From Dyella sp. C11 (GTDB lineage: Bacteria; Pseudomonadota; Gammaproteobacteria; Xanthomonadales; Rhodanobacteraceae), in assembly GCF_003121485.1 (NCBI RefSeq), contig NZ_QAVX01000008.1, positions 1-64,000 of the forward strand: DNA of 64,000 nt. Direction: 5' to 3'. A model generated the notes under the pieces. It made no database searches, was not told the origin of the DNA, and was given only the letters and a program-made list of their open reading frames with translations. Position numbers and translations under genes: made by a program. Below are positions 47,164 through 55,950 of this stretch, piece by piece (position 1 is the stretch's first letter; each line of letters begins with the position of its first letter).

Positions 47164-49952
47164 GCGGCTTCCGTCCGGCGGCGCAGCACGGCGAGCGGCT
47201 GTGCCCATGTCGCGCCGGGGCGGCGCTTGCTGGTGACCAGGGTGAGGTCGCTGGGCTGGAACACGTTGATGTTGTGCGTGGCCGGGGTGGTCAGAATGTA
47301 CTGGGCGCGGGTGGACTTGAGGAAGGCGCCCACCTTGTCGATGTTGAAGATGTCCAGGTGCGCGAACGGTTCGTCGATGAATACGAAGCCGCCGGGGCGA
47401 TCTTCGTCGCGCATCAACGCGACCAGCAACAGCAGCGACTTCATCACCTGCTGTCCGCCGGACGCTTCGCCGTCGTCCATGCCGATCCAGCCCTTCTTGT
47501 CGAACTCGAAGCGAACGTTGAGGCCAGCCTGTGCCAGCGCGAGGTCCTCGTTCACCAGTTCGGGCAGTTCCGTTTCCACGCCGATGCCGGCGAGATCCGC
47601 CAGCACCTTCAGGTTGCGCGCGTAGCGCTTCACCGTATTGCGCAGCACGTTGAGATACGCGCCGCGCGCTTCGGTGGTGATGCGTGCGGCGCGCTCCAGG
47701 TGCACGCGGCGGCGCTGCAGGTCTTCCTTCAGGCCTTCGTGGTCGTTGGCGTACTTGTCGCGCAGCGGCAGCACGCCGTTGTCGGTTTCCCAATGGCCTT
47801 CGTTGAGGCGACGCTCGATGCGGTCGATCTCGCGACGCACGGCCGCTGGTGATTCGTAGCGCTCGCGCAGTTCGAGCATGGCGCGACGTGTGCGATGCGC
47901 CGGACGCACGTGGTTGCGCTTGTGACGGAAGGCCTTCAGGCGATCAACCTGTTCGTTGCGGAACTGGGAAAACTGGCGCGTCGTATCGGCCAGCTGTTGC
48001 TGGGCCTGGCGATGTTCGCGCGCTTCGTTGTCACGTTGGCGGGAATTCTGCTGGCGCTTTTCACGCACGCCTTCGTAATGCGCTTCGGCAGCGGCGTAGC
48101 TGTCCGCGCAACGCTGGACATCGTCTTGAAGTGCGGCCTGCGCTTCGTGTGCGGCGGCGAATTCGTCAGCGCGATCGGCCAGCTGGTTGCTGGCATTGGC
48201 GCCACGCAGCAGGCTTTCGGCATCGCTGGCCTGCTCCTGGAACGCCTTGCGCTTGTCGCCGATGGCGCGCAGCTGCTTTTCGATCTGTTGCAGGCGGTCT
48301 TCGCCTTCACGCAGCTGGCGTTCGCGTGCGGCGCTGCCGAAGTAGACATCATCCACGCCCAGGTGACGGCCGCCGCGGCGTTCGCGGAAATAGCCCTGCG
48401 GCGTGATCCAGTCCTGCTCCTTGCCCAGCTTCGCGCCGTCGGCCACGTCTTCCACGCGACGGATGCGGTCGAGCTGGCGCAGCAACCACTCGGGCGCAGG
48501 CGCCGTGAAATCCACCACTTCCAGCAGCGACCCGCGCGTAGGCACGGTGGCGGGCGCGCGTTCGGCGACGACGAAGTGCTTGTAGCGGTGCTGTTCGCCA
48601 AGGCGCCACGCCGCTTCGCGGTCGCGCGGATGATCCAGCAACACCACATGGCGATAACCGGCAAGCACGGCTTCCACCGCGGCCTGCCAGCGAGGCTCGG
48701 TGATCTCCACGATCTCGCTCAGCATGCTGTGGCCCACGCCCGCATCATCCAGCGCGCGGCGGAACGACTGCTCGAATTCAGGCGTGTAGCGCTGGCCACG
48801 GCGCCACGCAGCCAGTTGCGCCGTCAGCGTGGAAAGCTGCTCGCGCAGGCGCGCTTCGTCGTTCTGCAGGCGGCCGAGCTGGCTGCGCGCTTCGACGAGT
48901 TGCTTGCCTTGTTTCTCGTGATCGGCGCCATCCTGCTCCGCAACCAGCTTGCGCAAGTGTTGCTCCTGCTTGAGCAGCGTGGCGTTTTCGGTTTCGGCGC
49001 GGCGGGCTTCGTCCAGTTGCTGCTTGGCTTGCTGGCGAGCCTGATCCGCCACGTGTTGCTCGCCGCGCAACGATTCCTCGCTGGCATCGAGCGATTGCAG
49101 GCCAAGCTGCAGCTCGACATCGCGCGCCGAAAGATCGCGGCATTTGCGCTTGAGCCCCAGCAGCTGGGGGCGCGCACCGCGAATCGCGTTGTGCAGTTCC
49201 GCCAGTTCCGTGCGCGGCAGCGTCTCGGCAACCAGATCGGTGTGCTCGGATTTGAGTGCATCCCACTCCTGCCATGAGCGCACGCGGCCTTCGGCTTCCT
49301 GCAGGCTCACGCCGATCAGCGAAAGCTGGTGTTCCAGGCCGTGCAGCTCGCGGTCGGCTTCGGCCTGTTCGTTGCGTGCACGCTGGTAATCCTCCAGCAC
49401 CGTCTTGTCGCCGAACACGTCGAACACCAGGTCGAGCAGCGACTTGGGCGGCAGCTGGCACAGCTTGTCCGTGGCGCCCTGTTCCAGCGTGAGCACGCGA
49501 CGGATGGCTTGTGAAAGGCCAGCGCCTTCCAGGCGTACGCGGTACTCGCGCAGTCCCATGAAGTCGTTGCGCGCTTCGATGTCATCGATGCTTACGTCGC
49601 CGCCCATCACGGCGTACTGGCGCTGCCACTCGCCGCCCTTCTTCTGGATGCGCACGGCCAGCGTCACTTCACTGTCCATGATGGGGAAGAACGGGCGCTC
49701 GCCGCGCGGCCCCGGCACGTTGCCGACGCGTGCGCGCAGCCACGCGAAGGGCTTGCCGTTGTGGCGCAGGTAGCTCTTGTAGTCGCGGTTGCCGGCGCAG
49801 TCGATGGTGAGCAGCGTGCGCAACGCGTCGAGCAACGTGGTCTTGCCCGAACCATTGGGTCCAACCACGGTGACGATGTTGGTATCCAGCGGCAGGCTGA
49901 AGCGCTGCCAGTAGTCCCAGTGGATGACTTCGAGGCTGCGGAAATCAAACAT
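47160..49952 (-). CDS. MksB-like SMC condensin ATPase
   Basis: A 930-residue SMC-type ATPase: Walker A GPNGSGKT (31-38), coiled coil to about 400, a globular hinge region about 400-545 (beginning DAGVGHSMLSEIVEI), the returning coiled coil, then the signature SGGQ (831-834) and Walker B with D860-E861 (VFIDEPFAHLD). At 930 residues it is far shorter than MukB (about 1,480) and fits MksB. With the MksF- and MksE-like proteins it should form a condensin that extrudes or bridges DNA. It overlaps mksE by 8 bases and the EF-hand gene by 4. Confidence 0.82.
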   Translation of the reverse strand: MFDFRSLEVIHWDYWQRFSLPLDTNIVTVVGPNGSGKTTLLDALRTLLTIDCAGNRDYKSYLRHNGKPFAWLRARVGNVPGPRGERPFFPIMDSEVTLAVRIQKKGGEWQRQYAVMGGDVSIDDIEARNDFMGLREYRVRLEGAGLSQAIRRVLTLEQGATDKLCQLPPKSLLDLVFDVFGDKTVLEDYQRARNEQAEADRELHGLEHQLSLIGVSLQEAEGRVRSWQEWDALKSEHTDLVAETLPRTELAELHNAIRGARPQLLGLKRKCRDLSARDVELQLGLQSLDASEESLRGEQHVADQARQQAKQQLDEARRAETENATLLKQEQHLRKLVAEQDGADHEKQGKQLVEARSQLGRLQNDEARLREQLSTLTAQLAAWRRGQRYTPEFEQSFRRALDDAGVGHSMLSEIVEITEPRWQAAVEAVLAGYRHVVLLDHPRDREAAWRLGEQHRYKHFVVAERAPATVPTRGSLLEVVDFTAPAPEWLLRQLDRIRRVEDVADGAKLGKEQDWITPQGYFRERRGGRHLGVDDVYFGSAARERQLREGEDRLQQIEKQLRAIGDKRKAFQEQASDAESLLRGANASNQLADRADEFAAAHEAQAALQDDVQRCADSYAAAEAHYEGVREKRQQNSRQRDNEAREHRQAQQQLADTTRQFSQFRNEQVDRLKAFRHKRNHVRPAHRTRRAMLELRERYESPAAVRREIDRIERRLNEGHWETDNGVLPLRDKYANDHEGLKEDLQRRRVHLERAARITTEARGAYLNVLRNTVKRYARNLKVLADLAGIGVETELPELVNEDLALAQAGLNVRFEFDKKGWIGMDDGEASGGQQVMKSLLLLVALMRDEDRPGGFVFIDEPFAHLDIFNIDKVGAFLKSTRAQYILTTPATHNINVFQPSDLTLVTSKRRPGATWAQPLAVLRRRTEAA

Positions 49953-50676
49953 CGTGGATCACTTCGCTGTCTTCGCTGATGTCATTCACGTCGCCGTCGG
50001 CGTCGTCGTAGAGGGGCTCTTCATCGGAACCCAGGTCGTCGCGCGGGGTCAGGCCCGCAAGCAGGTCGCTCAAGGCACCGTCGAGAATGCGTCGCGCGGT
50101 GCGCTCGTAGTCGAACACAAGATCCAGCAGTGGACCTTCCGCCAGCTCGCCCTTGCGGCGCACGATGAAACCGTGACGCGAAAGCAGGCCAAGGTTGAAG
50201 TTCACGCGCGTCTTGCCACCCAGCTTGTCGCCGAAGTCGGCAAGCAGGGTGCGTTCGGCCACGATGGGCGACAACGAGGTATCGCGTGAAATAGGCTTGG
50301 CTTCGGCGAACATCAGCGTTTGCGAGGCATCGGCTTCGGCCTGCTGGCGTTCCAGCTGGCGCTGGCGCTTGGGCAGCACGATCAGCGCCCATAGCACCAC
50401 CAGCAGCGCGATGGCGTCGCGGTCCAGCTGCAGCGTGTTGGAAATCCAGCTGTCGCTGCCGCCAAACACGTGCTTCTCGTTCGCGCGCGCCACGGCCACG
50501 CCGATATAGGCGGAGTACGGATGCTCGCGCAGCTCAAGGCCCACGGCGGCGAGACGGCGGTCCAGATCTTCGCGGAAGGCCTCGTCGAGCAGCGCCATGC
50601 GCGCCTGCTTGTCGTCGCGTGGCAGCCAGCGCTGGGAAAGCAGTCGCGCGACGAGCGCGGCGGTTTCGTCATGCAT
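49945..50676 (-). CDS. MksE-like (KITE) condensin subunit
   Basis: A 243-residue protein between the kleisin-like and SMC-like genes, overlapping each by 8 bases. It contains a winged-helix-like region (TLLADFGDKLGGKTRVNFNL, about residue 140), a hydrophobic strand AIALLVVLWALIVL near residue 88, and a strongly acidic tail (about residues 215-243). Size, order and acidic end match MksE/MukE accessory proteins, which bind the kleisin and modulate the ATPase. The assignment rests mostly on context. Confidence 0.72.
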   Translation of the reverse strand: MHDETAALVARLLSQRWLPRDDKQARMALLDEAFREDLDRRLAAVGLELREHPYSAYIGVAVARANEKHVFGGSDSWISNTLQLDRDAIALLVVLWALIVLPKRQRQLERQQAEADASQTLMFAEAKPISRDTSLSPIVAERTLLADFGDKLGGKTRVNFNLGLLSRHGFIVRRKGELAEGPLLDLVFDYERTARRILDGALSDLLAGLTPRDDLGSDEEPLYDDADGDVNDISEDSEVIHDV

Positions 50677-51967
50677 GTTTCTTGTCCTTGTGGGGATGCA
50701 GGCGTCCCGCGCTGACCAGCGCGATGGACGGCAAACCCGGGTCGATCAGGTGCGGCTCGATTTCCAGTTTCAGCGGCAGGCGTGCGAGGTCCGCCGTGGG
50801 ACCCTGCAACGCGGACGACTCAGGGTCGCCCACCAGGCCGAGCAGCGAGAGACGGTAAGCGCTCAAGGCGTAGTCGTTGCCGCGCAACGCAGCGCTCAAT
50901 TCCATCGGATCGGTGAGCGACGCCAGTTCGCCGTGCCATGCCAGCAGAGGCGAGAGGTCTTCCTCGTCGATGGGCAAGTCATGCGTGCTCGGCGTGGCTT
51001 CCGCGTCGGGCAGTGCGGTGCTTTCGGCCGCTGCGCGTTCGCGTTCGAGCAGTTCATATTCCGCCACGTCCAGCGCGATCTGGTCCTGCAGGAACGGCGG
51101 CTGCACCGGCAGCAGCGATGCTTCATTGGCGTGCTCAGCCAGCGCATCCGGCGTGAGCGAACGCAGCCATGCGACCAGGTCGGACGAGGACAAACCCGTG
51201 CGCCCCAGGTGCACGCGGTGCTGGTCGATCTTGTTGAGTTCGCGCTGGAACACGCCGGCCTGCCGCAACAGCGCGCTCTGCGCGCGGCCCACGGCCTGCG
51301 CCAGGCGATGCGTCGACGAATCGATGTCTTCGCTGTCGGCAATGGCGCTGACCACCTCGGTGCCTTTTTCCACCCACGTCCACACCGCATCCAGGCGCTG
51401 CGCCGCGCGGCGGATGCGATGTTCGGAACCGGAAAGCACGGCGCGGTCGAAGTCTTCCTTCAACTCCGACAGGCGCGACAACAGGTGACCGAGCTCATCG
51501 GCGGAAACGCGGCCCACGGCTTGTCCCGCCGCCAGCTGTGCGGTGATGTAGCCGAGGCCGTCTTCGTCGTCGCGCTCGAATTCCAGCAGCGTGGACACGG
51601 CGGCCAGCGCCTTGCGGCCCAGCGGACTCACGCGATAACGCAGCGTCTCGCTGTCCCAGGTGAGCAGTTCGTGCTCCTTCAGGCGCTGCACCACCGTTTC
51701 CAGCTTCACCGGTTCGACAAAGGCGAGCTGGTCGCGGATTTCGGCGGGCGTCCATTCCGGGGCGTGGGCGCGTGCGCCCAGCGTGCGCAGCACCAGCAGG
51801 CGCAGCATCACCTGCGTTTCACCGCCGTGGAAGAGGGCGCTGAAGGCGCGCAGCAGCGAGCGACCGCGCAACAGCGGAAACGCCGCCGGGAGATCCTCGG
51901 CGGTGATGCCTTCGCGCAGTACGTCCTGCAGACGCTCGTCGGCGTCGAAACTATCGAGTGCCTGCAT
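50669..51967 (-). CDS. MksF-like kleisin subunit
   Basis: A 432-residue mostly helical protein, first of the three condensin genes. An N-terminal winged-helix-like region (EIRDQLAFVEPVKLETVVQR, about residues 75-94) precedes a long helical middle domain and a C-terminal part ending in strands that would contact the SMC head. This is the MukF/MksF plan. ATG 51967 lies 7 bases after the folE stop, so folE is probably co-transcribed. Order kleisin-KITE-SMC is that of MksFEB; no JetD/MksG nuclease gene follows. Confidence 0.72.
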   Translation of the reverse strand: MQALDSFDADERLQDVLREGITAEDLPAAFPLLRGRSLLRAFSALFHGGETQVMLRLLVLRTLGARAHAPEWTPAEIRDQLAFVEPVKLETVVQRLKEHELLTWDSETLRYRVSPLGRKALAAVSTLLEFERDDEDGLGYITAQLAAGQAVGRVSADELGHLLSRLSELKEDFDRAVLSGSEHRIRRAAQRLDAVWTWVEKGTEVVSAIADSEDIDSSTHRLAQAVGRAQSALLRQAGVFQRELNKIDQHRVHLGRTGLSSSDLVAWLRSLTPDALAEHANEASLLPVQPPFLQDQIALDVAEYELLERERAAAESTALPDAEATPSTHDLPIDEEDLSPLLAWHGELASLTDPMELSAALRGNDYALSAYRLSLLGLVGDPESSALQGPTADLARLPLKLEIEPHLIDPGLPSIALVSAGRLHPHKDKKHA

Positions 51968-51974
51968 CAAGCGC

Positions 51975-52577
51975 TCAGCGACCGGCGCCGTGGATGCCGA
52001 TGAACTGCAGGAATTCCGAGCGGGTGCGCGCGTCGTCACGGAAGGCGCCCAGCATCTGGCTGGTGATCATCGACACGCCGCGCTTGTGCACGCCGCGCGT
52101 GGTCATGCATTCGTGGCTGGCGTCCACCACCACGGCCACGCCGGCCGGATGCAGGTTTTCCTGGATGCACTGCGCGATCTGCGCGGTCAGTTTTTCCTGC
52201 ACCTGGAAGCGGCGCGCATAAGCATCCACCACGCGGGCCAGCTTGCTGATGCCCACCACGCGGTTGGTCGGCAGGTAGCCCACGTGCGCGCGGCCAATGA
52301 TCGGCGCCATGTGGTGCTCGCAGTGGCTTTCGAACTCGATGTCGCGAAGCACCACCATTTCGTCGTAGCCGGCGACTTCCTTGAAAGTGCGGCGCAGGTA
52401 TTCGCCCGGGTCCACGTCGTAGCCGGAGAACCAGTCCTTATAGGCCTTCACCACGCGCTTGGGCGTGTCGAGCAGGCCTTCGCGAGCGGGATCTTCGCCC
52501 GACCAGCGCAACAGGACGCGCACGGCTTCCTCGGCCTGTTCGCGGGTGACTTCGGTCGGTTCGTGCTGCTCGCTCAT
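51975..52577 (-). CDS. folE: GTP cyclohydrolase I
   Basis: A 200-residue homodecameric enzyme that converts GTP to 7,8-dihydroneopterin triphosphate, the first step of folate synthesis. [20 protein letters not shown] near residue 85 has the zinc-binding Cys and His residues, and SKLARVVD and RGVHKRG are catalytic-site blocks; the third zinc ligand is Cys in [14 protein letters not shown] precedes ATG 52577. It is directly upstream of the condensin operon, presumably sharing its promoter. Confidence 0.97.
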   Translation of the reverse strand: MSEQHEPTEVTREQAEEAVRVLLRWSGEDPAREGLLDTPKRVVKAYKDWFSGYDVDPGEYLRRTFKEVAGYDEMVVLRDIEFESHCEHHMAPIIGRAHVGYLPTNRVVGISKLARVVDAYARRFQVQEKLTAQIAQCIQENLHPAGVAVVVDASHECMTTRGVHKRGVSMITSQMLGAFRDDARTRSEFLQFIGIHGAGR

Positions 52578-52762
52578 GCGGGTTCCTTCGGGTACGCCTT
52601 ACAGACGCGCCAGTGTAACGCCAGCGTCAAGGATTGGGCGGCATGGCGGCCCGCAGGCGAGCCGGATCAAGCACTTGCAGATGTCGTCATGCGCAGGGAT
52701 GGGCCCTTATGCGGCGCCGATACGGCCGTTAGACTGGACGTCCGCGTGAACAAGGAGATGTC

Positions 52763-53632
52763 ATGAAGCGCTGGTACCTGTCCATGGTGTGGATGTCGCT
52801 GGGCCTGCTTGCAGGCGTGACCCACGCGCAGAGCGTCAAGAAAACCGCCGAAGCATCCATGCTGGTGACGGGATCGATCGAGGTGAATCCGGACGGCAGC
52901 CTGCACGGCTACACCATCGACGAGCAGGAGAAACTGCCGCCGGTCGTGGTCGATGTGATGAACAAGAGCGTGCCGCACTGGCAATTCAAGCTCTCTTCCC
53001 CGACCACCCAGATCGTAAAGACGCACATGAGCGTTCGCCTGGTGGCGAAGCCAACCGGTGACGGCAACTATCGCGTCGCCGTGGAAGGTGCATCTTTCAG
53101 CGACGGTGGGAAGAACGATGCCAACGTCAGCTCCAAGGATAGGGTTTCGCCGAAATACCCCAGCCTTGCGGTCGGCGCGCGGGTCAGCGGTACGGTGTAC
53201 CTGCTGCTGCGCGTGGGCCGCTCTGGCACCGTGGAAGATGCGATCGCCGAGCAGGTGAACCTTGAGCAGTACGCCAGCAGGACGGATATGGACAAGTTCC
53301 GCAAGGCGTTGGCCGATGCCTCGTTGGACGCGGCGCGCCAGTGGACGTTCAACCCGCCCTCACAAGGCAGCACCGTGAATGATCCCTACTGGGTCGTGCG
53401 CGTGCCGGTGGCCTTCAGCCTCAACATCGGTGGCATGCCCTTGAAGGATCACCGTTACGGCAAATGGGATGCCTACATTCCAGGGCCGCGCGAAACGGCA
53501 CCCTGGGCCAGCAAGGACCTGCTGGCGGAATCGCCGGATGCATTGCCGGACGGTGCGCTGCGCACGGGCAATTCGGGCCTGGTGCTCACCACGCCGCTTG
53601 GCGGTGTCAGTGCTTCGGGTTCAAGCGATTGA
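52763..53632 (+). CDS. Secreted protein with TonB C-terminal-like domain
   Basis: A 289-residue protein with a signal peptide ending VTHAQS near residue 23. The middle resembles the TonB C-domain: PKYPSLAVGARVSGTVYLLL near residue 130 and ALADASLDAARQWTFNPPS near residue 180. It lacks the membrane anchor and Pro-rich linker of real TonB, so it may be a periplasmic partner or only share the fold. Its last 12 bases overlap the 3' end of the convergent methyltransferase gene. Confidence 0.7.
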   Translation: MKRWYLSMVWMSLGLLAGVTHAQSVKKTAEASMLVTGSIEVNPDGSLHGYTIDEQEKLPPVVVDVMNKSVPHWQFKLSSPTTQIVKTHMSVRLVAKPTGDGNYRVAVEGASFSDGGKNDANVSSKDRVSPKYPSLAVGARVSGTVYLLLRVGRSGTVEDAIAEQVNLEQYASRTDMDKFRKALADASLDAARQWTFNPPSQGSTVNDPYWVVRVPVAFSLNIGGMPLKDHRYGKWDAYIPGPRETAPWASKDLLAESPDALPDGALRTGNSGLVLTTPLGGVSASGSSD

Positions 53633-54604
53633 GCGAAACAACGTGATGCGATCCGCCTGCGGTTCGCGGGTGGCTCGCAGCCATGATTCGTTGGCCACGG
53701 TGGGTGTGCAAGGCCCCAGCGTGGCGATGCGGAACGGTCGACGACCCGCTTCCCTGCGAAGCTGGTCGAGTACCTGCCGCAGGATGTCGCCAGTAAACGG
53801 TGTGTACAGATAGAACAGCGTGCCGCGCGAGGTATCCATCTCGCGTGCGTCCTGCGCCACGAAGCGGGCACGCTCCACGCGCAGCGCTGCCGCCGCGCGT
53901 TGCGCACTGGACACGTAAGCCTCTTCGCGTTCGATGCCGATGGCCTGCGCATCGGTGCAGATGGACACCAGCAAGGGCACGTGGCCCATGCCGGAACCGA
54001 GATCGACCAGAACGTCATCGCTGGTGAGGCGGGCGCGTTCGATCAGGTCCAGCACGTGCCGCACCGGCGTGGGTTGATAGAACACCATGTCCGTGTCGAG
54101 CGGCGCGATGTCACTGACGGGTTCGTCCAGTGCCAGCACGTCGCCGACCAAGGCATCCAGATGGTCGTAACCCCACGGCTGAAGCAGGTCGTCATGACGC
54201 ACCCAGCCGCGCAGCGCGTGTGCGCCCGCACCCAGTTTGATGGCGTGGCGAATCGCATCGCACAGGCGCTGCTGCACATCGGCCAGGGTTGCGTGGCGTT
54301 CCTTCGCACGGCGACGCAGCGTGGCAATCACGGCTAGCCCTGCCGGCGTGATGCCGGAGGGCTCGTGCTGCATCACGTCTTCCAGCCGGTCCATGGCGCG
54401 GATGCGTTCGCGCAGCTGTTCCGGCCGCTCCAGCGTGCGGTCGCGTTCCACTTCGCAGACGATGGTGTTCAGGGTTTCCAGCATGACGATCGATGGTGTC
54501 ACGTTTTGGCTGGCCGCGAGTTGAACGCAGGTTGCTTCGATGTCAGCGCGGATCGGGAACGAAATGCCCTGGGAACGGGTCGGGGCGCGGCGTGGGACGG
54601 TCAT
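53621..54604 (-). CDS. Class I SAM-dependent methyltransferase
   Basis: A 327-residue protein: an N-terminal helical region, then a methyltransferase domain with VLVDLGSGMGHVPLLV near residue 198 and ARFVAQDARE near residue 246. No substrate is recognised. The start at 54604 overlaps the upstream gene by 62 bases; residues 12-40 still look protein-like, so the long start is kept, but ATG 54484 would remove the overlap and give 287 residues. Confidence 0.75.
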   Translation of the reverse strand: MTVPRRAPTRSQGISFPIRADIEATCVQLAASQNVTPSIVMLETLNTIVCEVERDRTLERPEQLRERIRAMDRLEDVMQHEPSGITPAGLAVIATLRRRAKERHATLADVQQRLCDAIRHAIKLGAGAHALRGWVRHDDLLQPWGYDHLDALVGDVLALDEPVSDIAPLDTDMVFYQPTPVRHVLDLIERARLTSDDVLVDLGSGMGHVPLLVSICTDAQAIGIEREEAYVSSAQRAAAALRVERARFVAQDAREMDTSRGTLFYLYTPFTGDILRQVLDQLRREAGRRPFRIATLGPCTPTVANESWLRATREPQADRITLFRSIA

Positions 54605-55340
54605 CGCCGGGAATCACGCCCTGCGCGATCAGCCGTTCGCGCGTGTCGTAGTACAGCGTGATCACCTCGTTCGGCGTCGATGAGGCGCGCTGGAAATCGG
54701 TGTAACTCACCACCGAGGTCTCGCGCTCACCATGGCCGGTGCCGATGGGGCCGTTGTCGCGCGCGCTTGCGAGGGCTTCGGCGGCGGGTGCCGCTGCTTT
54801 CTCTGCCATGCGGGGTGCGGCAGGCGCGTCGGAACGCATGGCGTCGGGTGCCGGCGTGGCCGGTGCCATCGGCATGGGCAGCGGGCGGATCATTCGCCGC
54901 GGAAGGAAGACGGCGATGCCGATGACGCCCACGTTGTCGGGGCGGCCTGTGCGTGCGGCATAGCTGCGCGATGCATCGGCAAACACAAAATCCGCAACTT
55001 CGCTGAGGCTTTTGCGCCAGCCTAGGATGTCGCTGGACTCGAAAGGCGACAGCACGTAGCCCTCCTGCGTCCAGTTGGCGGCGTCACCGGAGAGTGCGTT
55101 GACGCCGTCGACGGAAAGCACGCCGAGCAGGCGGCTATCGTCCTGGCTGCGCAGGCGGATCTGGTAGCGGTGCCCGGGATGGCCGGCGACGTAGTAGCGG
55201 CCCTCGTGGCGATAGACCGGCAATTCCTGTTGCGTGGCCCGGTCGACAATGGCCAGGTCCACCAGCCTGCCGACCGCTCCCACCTGCATGCTGGCGGCGA
55301 GCGTGGCGATCCCGAGGACATGTTTCCAGATGGCGTTCAT
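54543..55340 (-). CDS. Secreted protein of unknown function
   Basis: A 265-residue protein with a signal peptide ending MQVGA near residue 22. A compact domain (about 25-155) contains YYVAGHPGHRYQIRL and SRLLGVLSVDGVNAL blocks; a Pro/Ala/Met-rich linker (about 156-200) and a charged tail rich in PDPR follow. GGAG eight bases before ATG 55340 supports the start. I do not recognise the family. Confidence 0.75.
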   Translation of the reverse strand: MNAIWKHVLGIATLAASMQVGAVGRLVDLAIVDRATQQELPVYRHEGRYYVAGHPGHRYQIRLRSQDDSRLLGVLSVDGVNALSGDAANWTQEGYVLSPFESSDILGWRKSLSEVADFVFADASRSYAARTGRPDNVGVIGIAVFLPRRMIRPLPMPMAPATPAPDAMRSDAPAAPRMAEKAAAPAAEALASARDNGPIGTGHGERETSVVSYTDFQRASSTPNEVITLYYDTRERLIAQGVIPGDDRPTPRPDPFPGHFVPDPR

Positions 55341-55475
55341 GCGACGACTCCGGCAGGCATCGACGGCGATGCATACGGTGGAACGCCACCGGCGCGCGAA
55401 CGGGGTTAGGCACCGGGCTGCTCAAGATTTCACGGGACTGGCCGATGGATAGGCAAACCCTCCCAAGGACTTCGC

Positions 55476-55934
55476 GTGAGCATCGGCATCCATCTGGACA
55501 CCTCTTCCATTCCGGTGACCATCGCTGGGGCGTCGTCGTCGTCCTCCGCGTCCACGAGCCCTGCCGCCGCCACGTCATCGACGTCATCGAGCCAGGCCAA
55601 GGGAGCGGCGAAAGCGGGTGGTGCTGGCGGCGCAGGCGGTGCGGCGGGCGCATCGAGCAGCAGCGACAGCAGCGGCACCAGCGCGACCGTGCAGGCGTTG
55701 CAGCGTGAGATTGCCCAGTTGCAGAAGCAGCTGGCGCAGGAGCAGCAGGCCCTGCATGCGGCCACGTCCGGCAAGCAGGCGTCGGACCCGGCGAACCTGG
55801 CGCGTGTTTCCGCGTTGCAGTCCGCCGTGGCGACCACCAACGGTCAGCTTGAAAGCGCCGTGACATCGCTTGCCACGGCGCTGCTGGCCGAAGGTGGCAG
55901 CAGCAGCGGTTCGCTGGTCAGCGCGTCCGCCTGA
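55476..55934 (+). CDS. FlxA-like small coiled-coil protein
   Basis: A 152-residue protein: a Ser/Ala/Gly-rich low-complexity first half (to about residue 65) and a coiled-coil segment VQALQREIAQLQKQLAQEQQ (about 71-90), ending in an Ala/Ser-rich tail. This resembles FlxA-family proteins, some of which are FliA-dependent in E. coli; I saw no clear sigma-28 motif here. The start is GTG with AAGGA seven bases upstream. No signal peptide. Confidence 0.65.
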   Translation: MSIGIHLDTSSIPVTIAGASSSSSASTSPAAATSSTSSSQAKGAAKAGGAGGAGGAAGASSSSDSSGTSATVQALQREIAQLQKQLAQEQQALHAATSGKQASDPANLARVSALQSAVATTNGQLESAVTSLATALLAEGGSSSGSLVSASA

Positions 55935-55950
55935 GCGCGGACGCCAGCGG

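Noticed and set aside
46816-51967. Wadjet (JetABCD) defence system
   Set aside because: The A, B and C-like genes are present but no JetD/TOPRIM-like gene lies on either side; the SMC is the shorter Mks type.
52763-53632. Genuine TonB energy transducer
   Set aside because: It has a cleavable signal peptide and no membrane anchor or Pro-rich periplasmic spacer; only the C-terminal domain is similar.
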